From the NCBI RefSeq assembly GCF_008806325.1, contig NZ_WACR01000003.1, positions 186,001 to 250,000 on the forward strand: 64,000 nt of DNA, written 5' to 3'. Of the stretch, positions 19,683 to 28,532 are shown one piece after another. Made by a program: the position numbers and the translations under genes. The notes under the pieces were generated by a model. The model ran no database searches. It saw only the letters and a program-made list of their open reading frames with translations, and was not told the origin of the DNA. How positions within the stretch are numbered: the stretch's first letter is position 1; each line of letters starts with the position of its first letter. The stretch is from Salibacter halophilus (GTDB lineage Bacteria > Bacteroidota > Bacteroidia > Flavobacteriales_G > Salibacteraceae).

Positions 19683-19690
19683 TACTTTTG
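19683..19690 (+). promoter_or_regulatory. Probable -7 promoter box of prfC
   Basis: TACTTTTG matches TAnnTTTG exactly and sits 21 bp before the ATG chosen for prfC. It supports the 19712 start rather than the longer frame from 19664, which begins upstream of the box. No good -33 TTTG was found. Confidence 0.45.
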
Positions 19691-19711
19691 CCACCTATTT
19701 TCAAGCGCATT

Positions 19712-21322
19712 ATGAGTAAGATTTCAGAAGAAATAAACAAGCGAAAAACATTTGCTATCATCTCACACCCCGATGCGGGGAAAACCACGCTCACAGAGAA
19801 ACTCCTCCTTTTTGGTGGAGCTATCCAGATTGCGGGAGCAGTGAAAAACAACAAGATCAAGAAGACTGCCGCATCTGACTTCATGGAGATTGAAAAACAA
19901 CGTGGTATTTCCGTGGCTACATCGGTGATGACATTTGAGTACCGCGACAAACTGATCAATATTCTCGATACTCCCGGTCACAAGGACTTTGCTGAAGATA
20001 CTTACCGCACATTATCGGCCGTGGATTCGGTTATTTTGGTGATCGATGCAGCAAACGGTGTGGAGGCACAAACAGAAAAACTGATGGAAGTGTGCCGCAT
20101 GCGCGATACTCCGGTACTCATTTTCGTCAACAAGCTCGACCGCGAAGGAAAAGATCCTTTTGAGTTGATGGATGAGCTGGAAGAAAAACTCGACATAAAA
20201 GTTAGACCACTCACCTGGCCAATCGGCATGGGACCGCGTTTCAAAGGAGTTTACAACCTCGAAGAAAAAGGGATCAATCTCTTTGACGCGAATAAACAAC
20301 GCATTGAGAAAGACGTGATTAGCATCAAAGACTTAAACAGCTCTGTGCTCGATGAGCGTCTAGGTGAAAGTGCTGCTGATCAATTGCGTGAAGATGTGGA
20401 CTTGGTTGAAGGTGTTTACGATCCTTTTCAAATCAAGGAATACGAAAATGCTCAAACCGCACCGGTTTTCTTCGGTTCGGCTCTGAATAACTTTGGTGTA
20501 CAGGAATTGTTAGACAAATTCGTGAACATTGCACCGCGACCGCTCGGCCGAGAATCAGACAAAGGACTCGTTGAACCGGAACACGACAAATTCAGCGGTT
20601 TTATCTTCAAAATTCACGCGAATATTGATCCCAACCACCGTGACAGAATTGCCTTTTTGCGTGTTTGCTCGGGCAAGTTTGAACGCAACAAATTTTTCCA
20701 TCACGTTCGCCAGGGAAAAAAGATCAAGTTTTCAAACCCCTACTCTTTTATGGCTCGCAGCAAGGAAGTTGTGGATGAAGCATATCCCGGTGATGTAATC
20801 GGATTGTACGATACGGGAAATTTCAAGATTGGTGACACGCTAACCACACAGGGCGAAGAATTCAATTACAAAGGTGTTCCGAGCTTCTCTCCTGAAATTT
20901 TCAAGGAGGTTGTAAACAAGGACCCGATGAAGTCGAAACAACTGGACAAAGGTGTTCAACAGCTCACCGAGGAAGGCGTGGCACAGCTCTTTACGCAACA
21001 ACCCGGGAACAAGAAAATCATCGGGACAGTTGGCGAGTTGCAGTTTGAGGTGATCCAATACCGACTCAAGAACGAGTACGGAGCATCGGCTGAGTTCCAT
21101 CACAAGAATTACCACAAAGCCGTATGGCTCACGACCGAAAACGAAGAACAACTCGATCACTTTACGCGTGTAAAGGCTCGCTACGTAGCTAAAGACAAAG
21201 ACGATAACTGGGTGTTCTTAGCTGAGAGTCAGTTCCTCCTGAATCAGGCTATACAGGATTATCCTGACATCGACTTCCATACAACGAGCGAATTTAAAAT
21301 AGACCAGCAAGTTACAGCGTAA
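19712..21322 (+). CDS. prfC: Peptide chain release factor 3
   Basis: A 536-residue translational GTPase that recycles RF1/RF2 from the ribosome after peptide release. G1 is the AHPDAGKTT-like [16 protein letters not shown]2 is [12 protein letters not shown]3 is DTPGHKDF and G4 is NKLDREG; the RF3-specific domains follow. The length is close to E. coli RF3 (529). The start was set at ATG 19712 ([20 protein letters not shown]), which matches the family start and lies just after a promoter box. The downstream acyltransferase ATG shares one base with the prfC stop (TAATG), implying translational coupling. Confidence 0.95.
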   Translation: MSKISEEINKRKTFAIISHPDAGKTTLTEKLLLFGGAIQIAGAVKNNKIKKTAASDFMEIEKQRGISVATSVMTFEYRDKLINILDTPGHKDFAEDTYRTLSAVDSVILVIDAANGVEAQTEKLMEVCRMRDTPVLIFVNKLDREGKDPFELMDELEEKLDIKVRPLTWPIGMGPRFKGVYNLEEKGINLFDANKQRIEKDVISIKDLNSSVLDERLGESAADQLREDVDLVEGVYDPFQIKEYENAQTAPVFFGSALNNFGVQELLDKFVNIAPRPLGRESDKGLVEPEHDKFSGFIFKIHANIDPNHRDRIAFLRVCSGKFERNKFFHHVRQGKKIKFSNPYSFMARSKEVVDEAYPGDVIGLYDTGNFKIGDTLTTQGEEFNYKGVPSFSPEIFKEVVNKDPMKSKQLDKGVQQLTEEGVAQLFTQQPGNKKIIGTVGELQFEVIQYRLKNEYGASAEFHHKNYHKAVWLTTENEEQLDHFTRVKARYVAKDKDDNWVFLAESQFLLNQAIQDYPDIDFHTTSEFKIDQQVTA

Positions 21323-22230
21323 TGACAAAGTTTGGAATTGCGATCATCAAGCTCCTCAGTAAGTTGCCGCTATCGGTACTTTACGGTTTATCCGGATTAG
21401 TTTACCTTATTGTGTACCACATTGTTGGCTACAGGAAAGAGCTCGTGCGGGAACAATTGAAGCTATCTTTTCCCGAAAAATCTGAACAGGAACGCAAGCG
21501 GATAGAAAAATCGTTCTTCCACTACTTTGCGGATCTGATCGTTGAAATCGTGAAAGGTATTAGCATCAAGCCTGAGGAAATCAAAAAACGGTTTGTGTTT
21601 GAAAATCTCGAATTACTTGAGAAATACTATGAGAACGGTCAGAGCGCGATAGCCGTAATGGGACACTTCGGCAACTGGGAGTACGCCTGCCTCACGTTTA
21701 GTTTGCAAGGCAAGCATCAACTCAATGGTGTTTACAAACCGCTCCACAACAAACCATTTGATCAGCTTTTCATCGATTTGCGTAGTCGGTTTGGCAGTAA
21801 ACTCACCGCCATGAAAGAGATCTACGATGTGCTCGAAGAAGAGCAGGAAAAGGACGAAATCACTCTCACAGGACTCATCGCTGATCAAACTCCCCGACCT
21901 CACAAAGGATACTGGATGGAGTTTTTAAATCGAGACACTCCGGTGTTTTTAGGATGCGAACGCATTTCCAAAAAATTCAATCTGCCAATTGTCTTTGTAG
22001 ACATCAGAAGAAAAAAACGCGGTCAATACACCTGTAGATTCGTGGAGCTCGTCACCGATCCACACAAGTACAGCGATGGCGAAATCACAGAGATCCACAC
22101 CAAGGCGCTGGAAAAAGCAATTCGCGAATCTCCCGAAACCTGGATTTGGACGCACAAACGCTGGAAACACAAGCGCCCTGAAGATTTACCTGAAGAGATG
22201 TATTCTAAGCGCTACACTGGTGGGGTTTAG
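21322..22230 (+). CDS. Lipid A biosynthesis acyltransferase (LpxL/HtrB family)
   Basis: A 302-residue inner-membrane acyltransferase that adds a secondary acyl chain to lipid A. One N-terminal membrane helix (about 15-35) precedes the LABLAT domain. The catalytic dyad motif HX4E is seen in MGHFGNWEYA, and the later ADQTPRPHKGYWMEF segment is typical of the Bacteroidota form. Translationally coupled to prfC by a 1-bp overlap. Which acyl position it serves cannot be read from sequence. Confidence 0.9.
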   Translation: MTKFGIAIIKLLSKLPLSVLYGLSGLVYLIVYHIVGYRKELVREQLKLSFPEKSEQERKRIEKSFFHYFADLIVEIVKGISIKPEEIKKRFVFENLELLEKYYENGQSAIAVMGHFGNWEYACLTFSLQGKHQLNGVYKPLHNKPFDQLFIDLRSRFGSKLTAMKEIYDVLEEEQEKDEITLTGLIADQTPRPHKGYWMEFLNRDTPVFLGCERISKKFNLPIVFVDIRRKKRGQYTCRFVELVTDPHKYSDGEITEIHTKALEKAIRESPETWIWTHKRWKHKRPEDLPEEMYSKRYTGGV

Positions 22231-22528
22231 TTTGGTCGAAATCAAGGTTAAGGTCGAGAGCGTTCTAATGTTGGTTTTGGGAATATTGAACTCTTAAGTT
22301 GTTAAGGGTCCCGTCCCTTGCGGGGCGAGGATCTAAGTTTATCTAGTCTTTGACTTGCGTCAAATATAATGTCTAAGACCCCGTTCCTTGCGTCACGAGG
22401 GTCTAAGTTCATCTAGTCTTTGACTGTGGTCAAAGAGCAAGATTCACTAAGATTTGGAAGTTTGATTTTTAGCTAAGTACAGGGAGTCAAGGCCGAGAAA
22501 GTTCCAGGTACTTTAATATTTATTAAAT
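22231..22528. repeat. Intergenic region with second repeat family (GTCAAGGTC / ATCTAAGTTCATCTAGTC type)
   Basis: No gene. It contains AAGGTCGAGAGCGTTCTAAT (about 22248), recurring in altered form at 28028, and two near-tandem copies of GATCTAAGTTTATCTAGTCT / GGTCTAAGTTCATCTAGTCT (about 22330 and 22390). The second continues into TTTGACTGTGGTCAAAG, which is found again at about 38111. Sequence blocks of this family recur after several genes in the window. Confidence 0.6.
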
Positions 22529-22578
22529 AGCATTCAGGACCTAACAGGTTTTGGTAAACCTGTTAGGTCCTGAATGCT
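22529..22578. repeat. Perfect 23-bp inverted repeat between lpxL-like gene and a coiled-coil gene
   Basis: Arms 22529-22551 and 22556-22578 are exact reverse complements around a TGGT loop; the central part of each arm contains CCTAACAGG/CCTGTTAGG. It ends 3 bp before the stop codon of the minus-strand gene at 22582, so it may serve as that gene's terminator. The arms are long and perfect, which also fits a mobile palindrome. Confidence 0.75.
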
Positions 22579-22581
22579 TTA

Positions 22582-23622
22582 TTAAGCGTGTTCTTTAAAG
22601 AAATCCTCAATTGATTTATTCCAGTTTTCTAATGCAGCTGAACGCCCTTTATTAGCAGAATCATTTAATGAGTTGAATTCATTAGCTGCTTTGTTGTATT
22701 TGTTTATTGCTTCATTGTATTTATCGATATCTTCCTGTGTTCTGTCACGTTTCTTTTTAGACTCAAGAGACTGCTTGATTCGCTCCATATTGTCTTTAGC
22801 AATGTAGAAATCAACCATTTTACGAAATTCATTTTCAGACTCTTTCTTGTAAAACTCCAAAGCTTTCACTGCTGCATTTTTAAGTCTGCCGTCACCATCG
22901 TAATCATCTAGTTCATTTACTTCAGCTATTCCCTGATCTGCCATGCCTGCAAGTGAAGAGTTGTTCTGCTCAATCGCATTGACATCTTGCTTATTTACAG
23001 CATCCAAAACATAAGCCTCCTGTTTGAATACTTTGAAGAAAATGAGGTAAACATCGTTGTAATATTCAACGGCTTTACTCGCTTTTTCAATTTTTTGAGA
23101 TCTCCTATCCCCTTCAGATTCTACAAGATTAATATTGTGTTTTTCAGCAAATTTTTCCTGTGCTTTTTTAGTAATTTTAAAAGCATCATTGAGCTTTTGA
23201 TCAGCCTTTTCTTTAGCTAAAAGATAAGCTTCCATCAAATCATAGGATTGCTCAGCAATATCTTCCATATCCAGAATCTTATCGTAGTCCTCTCTGAATA
23301 CCGTGTAAGTGAGATCTAAATACTCAATAGTGGCTTTTTTGTACTCAGCATCTCCCATAAAGGAGTCCATATCACTTACTTCTTCCTTTACAGCTTTGAT
23401 TTCCTCAATCAATTTTTCACGTTTTCTTTCAACTTTTCGTGCATTTTTACCTCTTGTCACAGCCTTTAGATACCTCCATGTTTCTCCCTGCATCTCCTCC
23501 AATGTTTCATTCATTGTAGAAAGATACTCCAACGCCTGCTCAGTATGCTGTGCAGTAGCTTTTTGAGAATTAAGAAAAAGAATACTCGTAACCAGTCCCA
23601 GTGTTAAAAAAAGATTTTTCAT
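22582..23622 (-). CDS. Exported coiled-coil protein, function unknown
   Basis: A 346-residue protein with a signal peptide ending at about residue 24 (KATAQ). The rest is almost entirely charged alpha helix (Glu, Lys, Asp, Ala), with long heptad-like stretches at about 35-80, 110-190 and 240-345. I recognise no domain with certainty. Its start is 4 bp after the stop of the S41 peptidase gene, so the two form an operon; the protein could be a periplasmic adaptor or a substrate of the protease, but this is inference. A perfect inverted repeat follows its stop. Confidence 0.65.
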   Translation of the reverse strand: MKNLFLTLGLVTSILFLNSQKATAQHTEQALEYLSTMNETLEEMQGETWRYLKAVTRGKNARKVERKREKLIEEIKAVKEEVSDMDSFMGDAEYKKATIEYLDLTYTVFREDYDKILDMEDIAEQSYDLMEAYLLAKEKADQKLNDAFKITKKAQEKFAEKHNINLVESEGDRRSQKIEKASKAVEYYNDVYLIFFKVFKQEAYVLDAVNKQDVNAIEQNNSSLAGMADQGIAEVNELDDYDGDGRLKNAAVKALEFYKKESENEFRKMVDFYIAKDNMERIKQSLESKKKRDRTQEDIDKYNEAINKYNKAANEFNSLNDSANKGRSAALENWNKSIEDFFKEHA

Positions 23623-23626
23623 AGTG

Positions 23627-25732
23627 TCAGTTATTATTAATTAAATCATTGATTATAAAGTATGTTTCTTTGATATAAGGATCGCTTTTAATCCGGTCGA
23701 TAGTGTTCTTGTTGATTACCCCATCATTATCTTTAGAAGATAGTCCACTGAGGTAATCAGGATTTTTTACCAGTAGTCTGTTATTATGAGCTGTTGAGGC
23801 CTTATCATATTCACTTGAGGGGTTCTGTTTTATGTAGTTTGAATAACTGCTCAAAGAGACAGGTACATAATCACGGTTATACCATTCTTGAAAAGCATTA
23901 TTCAACTCTTTGAGCGACTTGAAGTTTTCGTCTTTTGTTACACGTTGACGGCTTTGTTCTTTCAACTCTTCAATTGGTAGTTTTTGTCTTGGTCGATAAT
24001 AGGTCTTTTTATCAATTGATGTATTGGCAAGTGCAGTTGGACTGTACCGCTCCCCATAACTCAAACTGTCAAATGGTGACGGTAAATAGATATCGGGTAA
24101 AACACCTTCAAGCTGATGGCTTTCCCCATCAACGCGGTAAAATTTACCGTTCGTTAACTTTACATACCCCAGATCAGACTTACTCTCAGCATCAATATTT
24201 TCAAAATCAGACTTATAGGCATCAAGGGGAACGATAATTTGGCTAGTAGACTTTCCGTACGTAGGTGAACCTACCACAAGCCCCCTATTATAATCTTGCA
24301 TAGCAGCAGCTAATAGCTCTGAGGCTGATGCGCTCGCTTTGTTTGTCATGATAACTAAGGGACCTCTGTAAATAGATCCTCTATTTGGATCTTTAAGAGT
24401 AGAAGGTTCAAATCCATTTGCATCTAAAATGCTCAACGCACCAAAGTTGACGAATATTCCAGCCAGATTTATCGCCTCCCTCATGTCGCCTCCTCCATTA
24501 TTTCTCACATCAACGATAAGGCCTTCAATTCCCTGTCTCTTTAATTTTATCAACTCTCTTGCCAAATCATCAGCACAGCCTCCTCTTGTAGTTGAATAGC
24601 TATCAACATAAAAAGACGGAATATTAATGTACCCGACCGAATTCAAACTATCTATTATAAAGCTCTTAATCGAATTATCGATATTACTGATCTCAGCTTT
24701 ATTTAACTCAACTAAAACAATCTCGCCTGTTTTCTTACGAAACTCAAACCCTGTAACCTGATCTGCTGTCAAAAAAGTCAATATCTGTACAACTTCATTA
24801 TAAGTATTACAGTTTACAGTCGTTTTTTTACCATCAGGTTCTGTTATGGATAGCAAAACATCTCCTTCGTTCAATATATTGCTTTTCCATGCAGGACTGC
24901 CGGGAATCAAAGCATAAATCTCAATTTCACCCTTTTCATTTTCTGAAAGTTGAAACCCATATGATTCAGATTTTTGCGAGAGGCTCTTCCTCATTTCATT
25001 TTCCTGGTAAGGAGTAAAATAAGTTGAGTGAGGATCAAACCCTTCTGCTAATGCTTTTAGAAACTTCACGCCCACATATTCATCTACTCCTTTACTACTT
25101 TTGGTAACTGATTGGATCTGACAGATATCGCGCTGGATGATTTGTTTCTGAACAGCAGACAATACGCTATCCACATCCGCTCCATCTTCTATTAATTTAT
25201 GAGCTGAGTTTAAAACTTCATACTTTATCCAATTTTTCAAGTGTTTTTCACGGTCAGAGCCATTAACTCTCTGATAAAAAACAAACTTGTCTTCCTCCCG
25301 GTAATTAAATTTACCAGTCAAATGATCTGAATAAAATATTTCAGCTGATACGAGTCTCTTAGATAATACATCAGAAAGCTCATCGATAAATTCACAATTA
25401 TTATTATCAATGCTCGACTTTAAATCGTAGCGATACTTTTCTAAGGATTGAACATCTCCCTCAGTAAGAAAGATGTGGTTAGGGTCTAGTAAATCGAGGG
25501 TCTGATCAAATACAAAGGAAGAGAATGATCTGTCTATTTCACGAGCATTGTAATGATGACGCTGAATTGTCTTGATCATTTCCTGTGCTCTAAAACAGAT
25601 TGATCCCGCATCAGAATAGCTGTTTTTTGGAGCCAGTTGTGACAGGCAAGAAAGAGCAGCGATCAACAGATAATTTGCCGCAGCTAACTTCGAGAGATAA
25701 AAGGTTTTGTATTTGGGCAGGTTTGAAATCAA
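23627..25732 (-). CDS. S41-family C-terminal processing (tail-specific) peptidase
   Basis: A 701-residue periplasmic serine protease of the Prc/Tsp type. A hydrophobic N-terminal segment (about 18-33) is the export signal, with the tail-specific protease N-terminal domain after it. A PDZ domain lies at about 250-345. The S41 core has VDVRNNGGGDMREA (about 407-420), the nucleophile Ser within ASASASE (467-472) and the general-base Lys in YGKST (Lys494). E. coli Prc trims PBP3 and other periplasmic proteins. The start appears to be TTG at 25732, since the next ATG would remove the signal segment. It is shorter at the C-terminus than some relatives. Operon with the coiled-coil gene downstream. 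Confidence 0.9.
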   Translation of the reverse strand: MISNLPKYKTFYLSKLAAANYLLIAALSCLSQLAPKNSYSDAGSICFRAQEMIKTIQRHHYNAREIDRSFSSFVFDQTLDLLDPNHIFLTEGDVQSLEKYRYDLKSSIDNNNCEFIDELSDVLSKRLVSAEIFYSDHLTGKFNYREEDKFVFYQRVNGSDREKHLKNWIKYEVLNSAHKLIEDGADVDSVLSAVQKQIIQRDICQIQSVTKSSKGVDEYVGVKFLKALAEGFDPHSTYFTPYQENEMRKSLSQKSESYGFQLSENEKGEIEIYALIPGSPAWKSNILNEGDVLLSITEPDGKKTTVNCNTYNEVVQILTFLTADQVTGFEFRKKTGEIVLVELNKAEISNIDNSIKSFIIDSLNSVGYINIPSFYVDSYSTTRGGCADDLARELIKLKRQGIEGLIVDVRNNGGGDMREAINLAGIFVNFGALSILDANGFEPSTLKDPNRGSIYRGPLVIMTNKASASASELLAAAMQDYNRGLVVGSPTYGKSTSQIIVPLDAYKSDFENIDAESKSDLGYVKLTNGKFYRVDGESHQLEGVLPDIYLPSPFDSLSYGERYSPTALANTSIDKKTYYRPRQKLPIEELKEQSRQRVTKDENFKSLKELNNAFQEWYNRDYVPVSLSSYSNYIKQNPSSEYDKASTAHNNRLLVKNPDYLSGLSSKDNDGVINKNTIDRIKSDPYIKETYFIINDLINNN

Positions 25733-25843
25733 AACTTGCAGGCTAATATATTAAAAACTTACAAGTTGTTTAGATCAATGAGTACGATTTATGAGATTTA
25801 ATTGTGGTACAGTTTGTGTTATCTTTACGCAAAACTCAAGATC

Positions 25844-26386
25844 ATGAAACGTACTACTCTATTCATTTTATCAGCACTTTTGGTATTTGCCTGGTCGTGT
25901 AAGTCACCATACGGTTCAAAATTAAAAGATCCTTTTTCAGGAAACCGCTACGAGAGCAACAGCCGATTTTTCAGAGCTGTTGGAAAGGCTCAAAGTAGGG
26001 ACGAGCAAATAGCAATGAAAAAGGCAGATGTTCAGGCGAGAGCTTCACTGGCCGGACAGGTAGAAACGCAGATTAAAGAAATCGCTGATGACTACTTCGT
26101 TCAAACAGATTACGAAGACAAAAATGAAATCACCGGAAAATTTCAGAGTTTAACGCGCGCTGTTGTCAACACGAAGATTGGCGAAATCAGAAAAATCGGT
26201 GAGGAGAAATACTTCAACGAGCAGGAGTACACGGTGTTTATCGCTTACGAGATCAAGAAAAAGGACCTCTACGAGTATTTGAAAGAACACGCTCAAAACA
26301 ATGGTCAAAAACAAAACTTATCTGCTCAGGAAAAGAAAATGATCAACGATATGCTCCAACAGCAAATCGATCAGCTAGAGGATTAA
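25844..26386 (+). CDS. LPP20-like lipoprotein
   Basis: A 180-residue lipoprotein. The start was set at ATG 25844, giving signal peptide MKRTTLFILSALLVFAWSC with the lipid-attachment Cys. The mature part has the LPP20-type fold signature FRAVGKAQSRDEQIAMKKADVQARASLAGQ, a helix-strand module shared with Helicobacter LPP20 and with FlgO/FlgP-like proteins, then IGEEKYFNEQEYTVFIAYEI. The role in Bacteroidota is unknown; relatives are envelope-associated. It converges with the outer-membrane protein gene at 26395, with 8 bp between stops. Confidence 0.75.
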   Translation: MKRTTLFILSALLVFAWSCKSPYGSKLKDPFSGNRYESNSRFFRAVGKAQSRDEQIAMKKADVQARASLAGQVETQIKEIADDYFVQTDYEDKNEITGKFQSLTRAVVNTKIGEIRKIGEEKYFNEQEYTVFIAYEIKKKDLYEYLKEHAQNNGQKQNLSAQEKKMINDMLQQQIDQLED

Positions 26387-26394
26387 ACTCTTCG

Positions 26395-27144
26395 TTAAAA
26401 CAAAAACATAATCCCCACTCCGCCCGTGAAAAGGCGGAGTTTGTTTTCGATATCGTAACGGGTAGTTGCTTGTCTGCCGGTTGCGACTTCAGTCGTCCTT
26501 TGAGGAACTTCCTCGTGTTCTGCATTTCCACTCACATAAGCTGTGTTTAAAACCAACATAACTGATTTTGACATTTCGTAATGCAAGTCAAATCCGGCTG
26601 TCCAGTATTCACTACTCGCCTGCGACTCGCTGCTTTGCACGATATACTCTGCCTGCTGATTCTCAAGTCTTACTCGTTGACCGGGATACGTGTTTTGAAA
26701 AACTCCCACTCCAACACTGGACACAAAAAACAGATCGGGACTGAGCCTGTTGCGCACAGCAATTCCGGCTTCGCCCATGATGTCGCGAATCGGATCTGAC
26801 TGTGAACTCAACAATTCAAAGCCCGGATTGACCGATAAAACCGCTTTTCCAAAATCGCTTTCGTTGAAAGGGTTCTGATTGTATCGTACTCCGGCAAATA
26901 ATCCCAATCCGTTTTTCCAGTAGGTCTCGAACTGACCGGTAATATAATAGCCCGTTTGAGCAAATCCCGGATCAGAATCTGACACGCTCGACCTACCGTA
27001 ATCCTCTACGGGAACTGAAACTCCGGCTCTGACCGAAAGATAAAAGGGCTGCTCAAAGGCAACATCGGTATTGATGTCATCCTCGGGAACGTATTGCCCA
27101 AAAGCAACTGCCGGAAACAAAAGGATTAGTAAGTATTTAAACAT
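26395..27144 (-). CDS. Outer-membrane beta-barrel protein
   Basis: A 249-residue protein; the start was set at ATG 27144 so that it begins MFKYLLILLFPAVAFGQ, a clear signal peptide. The mature chain shows alternating hydrophobic/polar strands with aromatic girdle residues (LSVRAGVSVPV, GYYITGQFETYWKNGLGLFAGVRYN, NKLRLFTGGVGIMFLF) and ends in Phe, as expected for an eight-strand-type barrel assembled by BAM. No specific function. The start is separated by 47 bp from the divergent glycosylase gene. Confidence 0.75.
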   Translation of the reverse strand: MFKYLLILLFPAVAFGQYVPEDDINTDVAFEQPFYLSVRAGVSVPVEDYGRSSVSDSDPGFAQTGYYITGQFETYWKNGLGLFAGVRYNQNPFNESDFGKAVLSVNPGFELLSSQSDPIRDIMGEAGIAVRNRLSPDLFFVSSVGVGVFQNTYPGQRVRLENQQAEYIVQSSESQASSEYWTAGFDLHYEMSKSVMLVLNTAYVSGNAEHEEVPQRTTEVATGRQATTRYDIENKLRLFTGGVGIMFLF

Positions 27145-27191
27145 GCAGTAATTTTGCTCTAAATTGATAAAATAAGTCACACCAGGCAAGC

Positions 27192-27803
27192 ATGAACAAG
27201 CTTAAAAGAGAATTTTACACGCGAAATGATGTGGTAGAAATAAGCCGGGATTTATTGGGAAAAGTGCTGGTGACAAAGGTCAACGGTATTATCACAAAGG
27301 CTAAAATCGTAGAAACAGAAGCTTATTGTGGCCGCAATGACAGGGCTGCTCACTCTTTTCAAAAACGCACACCGCGAACTGAGGTGATGTACGATACGGG
27401 CGGGAAAGTCTACACGTATTTGTGCTACGGAATTCACACACTCTTCAATATCGTGACCAATGAAAAAGATTTAGCTGATGCTGTGCTGGTCAGAGCCGTT
27501 GAGCCTATTGAAGGCATCGATGCTGTTTTGAAACGCAGAAACCAATCTACTCTCAAAAGAATGGTGAGTGACGGACCGGGAAAAGTTTCTAAGGCGATGG
27601 ATATATCGCTCGATCATTACGGTTTGGATCTCGTTGACAATGATATTTTTATTGAAGACCACGGAGTTGACATCAACGAGAAAGAAATAATTGAATCTCA
27701 CCGCGTAGGTGTTGACTATGCCGGTGAAGATGCGCTTAGAAACTGGCGTTTTCGTGTGAAGGGAAATCCTTTCATCGGGAAGGATTATGTCGCGAAGATT
27801 TAG
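27192..27803 (+). CDS. DNA-3-methyladenine glycosylase, AAG/MPG family
   Basis: A 203-residue base-excision repair enzyme that removes 3-methyladenine, hypoxanthine and related lesions. Landmarks: EFYTRNDVVEISRDLLGKVL at the N-terminus, the active-site region IVETEAYCGRNDRAAHSF with the catalytic Glu, the VYTYLCYGIHTLFNIVT strand, and LVRAVEP. The length fits the family. It is unrelated in sequence to the type I enzyme at 51762 in this window, so the organism has two independent routes for alkylated adenine. Confidence 0.93.
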   Translation: MNKLKREFYTRNDVVEISRDLLGKVLVTKVNGIITKAKIVETEAYCGRNDRAAHSFQKRTPRTEVMYDTGGKVYTYLCYGIHTLFNIVTNEKDLADAVLVRAVEPIEGIDAVLKRRNQSTLKRMVSDGPGKVSKAMDISLDHYGLDLVDNDIFIEDHGVDINEKEIIESHRVGVDYAGEDALRNWRFRVKGNPFIGKDYVAKI

Positions 27804-28136
27804 GAATTTAAGGGGGTAAGTCCCGTTCCTTTCGTCACGAGCTTTGTGCTGACCTGAGCGTCAGTAGATCTAATTTCGTCTAAGTCTTGAGGTCAAGGCC
27901 GAGGAGCGTTCTAACAATGTTTCGGATGTCCGATTACGTTGTTCAAATTGTAGGATTGCGATGCATCGCAATCTTAGGTCAAGGTCAAGCTGAAAGTACT
28001 GACCGAAAGTGTCAGTAGTCAAGGTCAAGGCCGAAGTTGAGAGCATTCTAATGTTGATTTTGGTATTATTGAATTCTTAAGTGGTTAAAGGAGCTAAGTG
28101 TCGTGTAGACCTGTCAGCTCTTGGGAAAAAGGCCAA
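27804..28136. repeat. Intergenic region of second-family repeats
   Basis: No gene. It holds CCCGTTCCTTTCGTCACGAG (27823-27842), recurring at about 47570, GGTCAAGGCCGAGGAGCGTT (about 27892), and a long block around 28020-28085 that is a diverged copy of 22243-22300. Confidence 0.6.
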
Positions 28137-28351
28137 GTGCCGTAGGCACGAACTAAATCTTACTCTGGGCTTCAGCCCAGAGTAAAATGGATGAGGACTT
28201 CCAACGAGTGCTGTAAGCACGGACCACAGAACAGTAATAAAACATCAAACAAGTAAAACGTGAACCGTACCTACGGCACTCAAAGGCTTGTTTGTACACC
28301 ATGTCTCCGGGTTATCACCCGGAGATAGATGTATGTCGTGCCTAACGGCAC
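28137..28351. repeat. Cluster of REP-like palindromes
   Basis: Five separate hairpins lie within 215 bp: GTGC-CGTAG-GCAC at 28137-28149; an 11-bp perfect stem TACTCTGGGCT/AGCCCAGAGTA at 28161-28184; GTGC-TGTAA-GCAC at 28208-28220; a 9-bp stem TCTCCGGGT/ACCCGGAGA at 28304-28325; and GTGCC-TAAC-GGCAC at 28338-28351. In addition CCTACGGCAC at 28270-28279 is the reverse complement of the first palindrome's GTGCCGTAGG. No transposase gene is in the window. The remaining 28352-28532 has no gene. Confidence 0.75.
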
Positions 28352-28532
28352 TATTTTTCAGTTACATCTTAGCTTCAAGAACTCCGTGAAACACTGAGAA
28401 CAACTCTGTGATACACTGTGGAATTTGAGAATTGAGATTATTACAATCGCATGGTAGCGGTGTTAATCGACTTCGCCTCTGCTTTAACTAGTAACCAATG
28501 TTTCAAAATGATCAACAACTAAAACTGTTTTA

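Noticed and set aside
22330-22440. CRISPR-like direct repeats (two ATCTAAGTT..ATCTAGTC units)
   Set aside because: Only two units with diverged sequence and no spacer regularity; the same words occur singly elsewhere.
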